From Flavobacterium eburneipallidum (GTDB lineage Bacteria > Bacteroidota > Bacteroidia > Flavobacteriales > Flavobacteriaceae): a stretch of DNA of 64,000 bases. A model generated the notes under the pieces. The model saw only the letters and a program-made list of their open reading frames with translations, searched no databases and had not been told where the DNA came from. The translations under genes were made by a program, and so were the position numbers. The stretch spans positions 3,781,437 to 3,845,436 of the forward strand of contig NZ_CP114291.2 of assembly GCF_027111355.2 (NCBI RefSeq), in the 5' to 3' direction. Of the stretch, positions 63,572 to 64,000 are shown piece by piece. The number at the start of each line of letters is the position of its first letter. The first letter of the stretch is position 1.

Positions 63572-63643
63572 GTCATTCTGACGAAGGAAGAATCTCAACA
63601 AACGTGAGCAACTAACACGAGATTCCTCCTTCGTCGGAATGAC
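63572..63643. repeat. 25-bp inverted repeat (GTCATTCTGACGAAGG...)
   Basis: GTCATTCTGACGAAGGAAGA and its near-complement ending TCCTTCGTCGGAATGAC, two mismatches over 25 bp, 22-nt loop. A dispersed flavobacterial hairpin repeat type. Confidence 0.8.
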
Positions 63644-63712
63644 AAATAAAGCTTAACTTAATGACATTGTGCTCGGACTAGCCTAGTGTTTACTAATGCT
63701 TGGACTAGCGGG

Positions 63713-63768
63713 GTCGAACAGCATTCCTTGATTTTAGGAACTTTTGTTATAGAAGACTTCGTTTAGCC
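63713..63768 (+). pseudogene. Second remnant of the HExxH-fragment gene
   Basis: Reads like 62459-62510 (TCGAACAGCAT.ACT.GATTTTAG.AAC..., then ..ATA.AAGACTTCGT), about 80% over 50 bp. It ends directly at direct repeat 2. Confidence 0.5.
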
Positions 63769-63929
63769 TTTAATTCAAAATAACGCTATCAGATAAATTC
63801 AAAGTCCCGAGCAATCGGGATTTTTTTATAAGTCTATTGTTTAAAAAGTTACGAATGCTGCAAAAATTAAGATTTGGAGTATTCGTAACTTTTTTATTTC
63901 TAACAACATCCAGCCTAAATCGCCCTTTT
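63769..63929 (+). repeat. Direct repeat 2 (duplicate of the accD 3' end)
   Basis: Copy of 61599-61756 including the last accD codons, stop codon and terminator, but no accD body. It marks the right boundary of the island. Confidence 0.9.
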
Positions 63930-64000
63930 TACCATATTTTTTAAACATTTCCTAGTCAAAACGTGAAATAAGTGCAAATTTTTCACTAAAATTGGTGTTT

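Noticed and set aside
63370..63576. 68-codon minus-strand ORF in the island
   Set aside because: Runs through the 31-bp inverted repeat; not protein-like.

Overview
The window looks like chromosome of a Flavobacterium-type member of the Bacteroidota. It is AT-rich, promoters match the flavobacterial TAnnTTTG -7 box, and Shine-Dalgarno sites are largely absent. It carries gliding/type IX secretion genes (gldA-like, sprT/porT, a T9SS type A sorting domain), GLPGLI and DUF5686 proteins, and TamL. No rRNA, tRNA or CRISPR array was seen.

Layout. (1) 1-341: 3' end of a GldA-like ABC ATPase. (2) 439-17437, almost all minus strand: a sulfur assimilation and methionine block, read from high to low coordinates as sulfite exporter TSUP, cysH, cysD, cysN, siroheme sulfite reductase with a HEPN tail, cobA, sirC, a ferredoxin-NADP reductase-like flavoprotein, metH N-part, metH C-part, metF. 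The two metH parts are separated by about 3 kb of accessory DNA (frameshifted DUF1016 nuclease, BRO/DinD-like protein, small membrane protein) full of palindromic repeats. (3) 17778-24392: a second TSUP, an Rrf2 regulator, metZ, OsmC, thrA and metX, with a SAM-I riboswitch ahead of metX. (4) 24484-25298: minus-strand mini-ORFs, two of them Met/Cys-rich and each followed by an intrinsic terminator, which look like attenuators. (5) 25463-35759: DUF983, AraC regulator, metK behind a SAM-II riboswitch, DUF4153, an outer-membrane receptor with a GLPGLI partner, deoxynucleoside kinase. (6) 35832-40944: a defence-type patch with type I HsdS and HsdM (no HsdR), a long structured non-coding element, and a Panacea antitoxin with a PemK-like partner. 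(7) 41036-61625: core genes (membrane and soluble pyrophosphatases, pdhB, etfBA, bifunctional nuclease, thyA, HIT, folA, ubiE, sprT, rRNA methyltransferase, tamL, fba, accD). (8) 61599-63929: a small island bracketed by two ~160-bp direct repeats of the accD 3' end, holding an antitoxin, a nonsense-mutated RelE/ParE toxin, a frameshifted HExxH fragment and a lipoprotein.

How it works together. Sulfate is activated by CysDN to APS. A CysH with [4Fe-4S] cysteines probably reduces APS directly (no APS kinase is present here), and siroheme sulfite reductase, with CobA/SirC making its cofactor, gives sulfide. ThrA, MetX and MetZ make homocysteine, split MetH with MetF methylates it, and MetK makes SAM, which feeds back through two different riboswitch classes. 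A matched pair of 15-bp sites in the divergent TSUP promoter region is the probable operator for the nearby Rrf2 regulator. The most unusual features are the Met/Cys mini-ORF attenuators, the covarying palindromic repeats inside the DUF1016 gene, the Panacea pair, and the direct-repeat island at accD.
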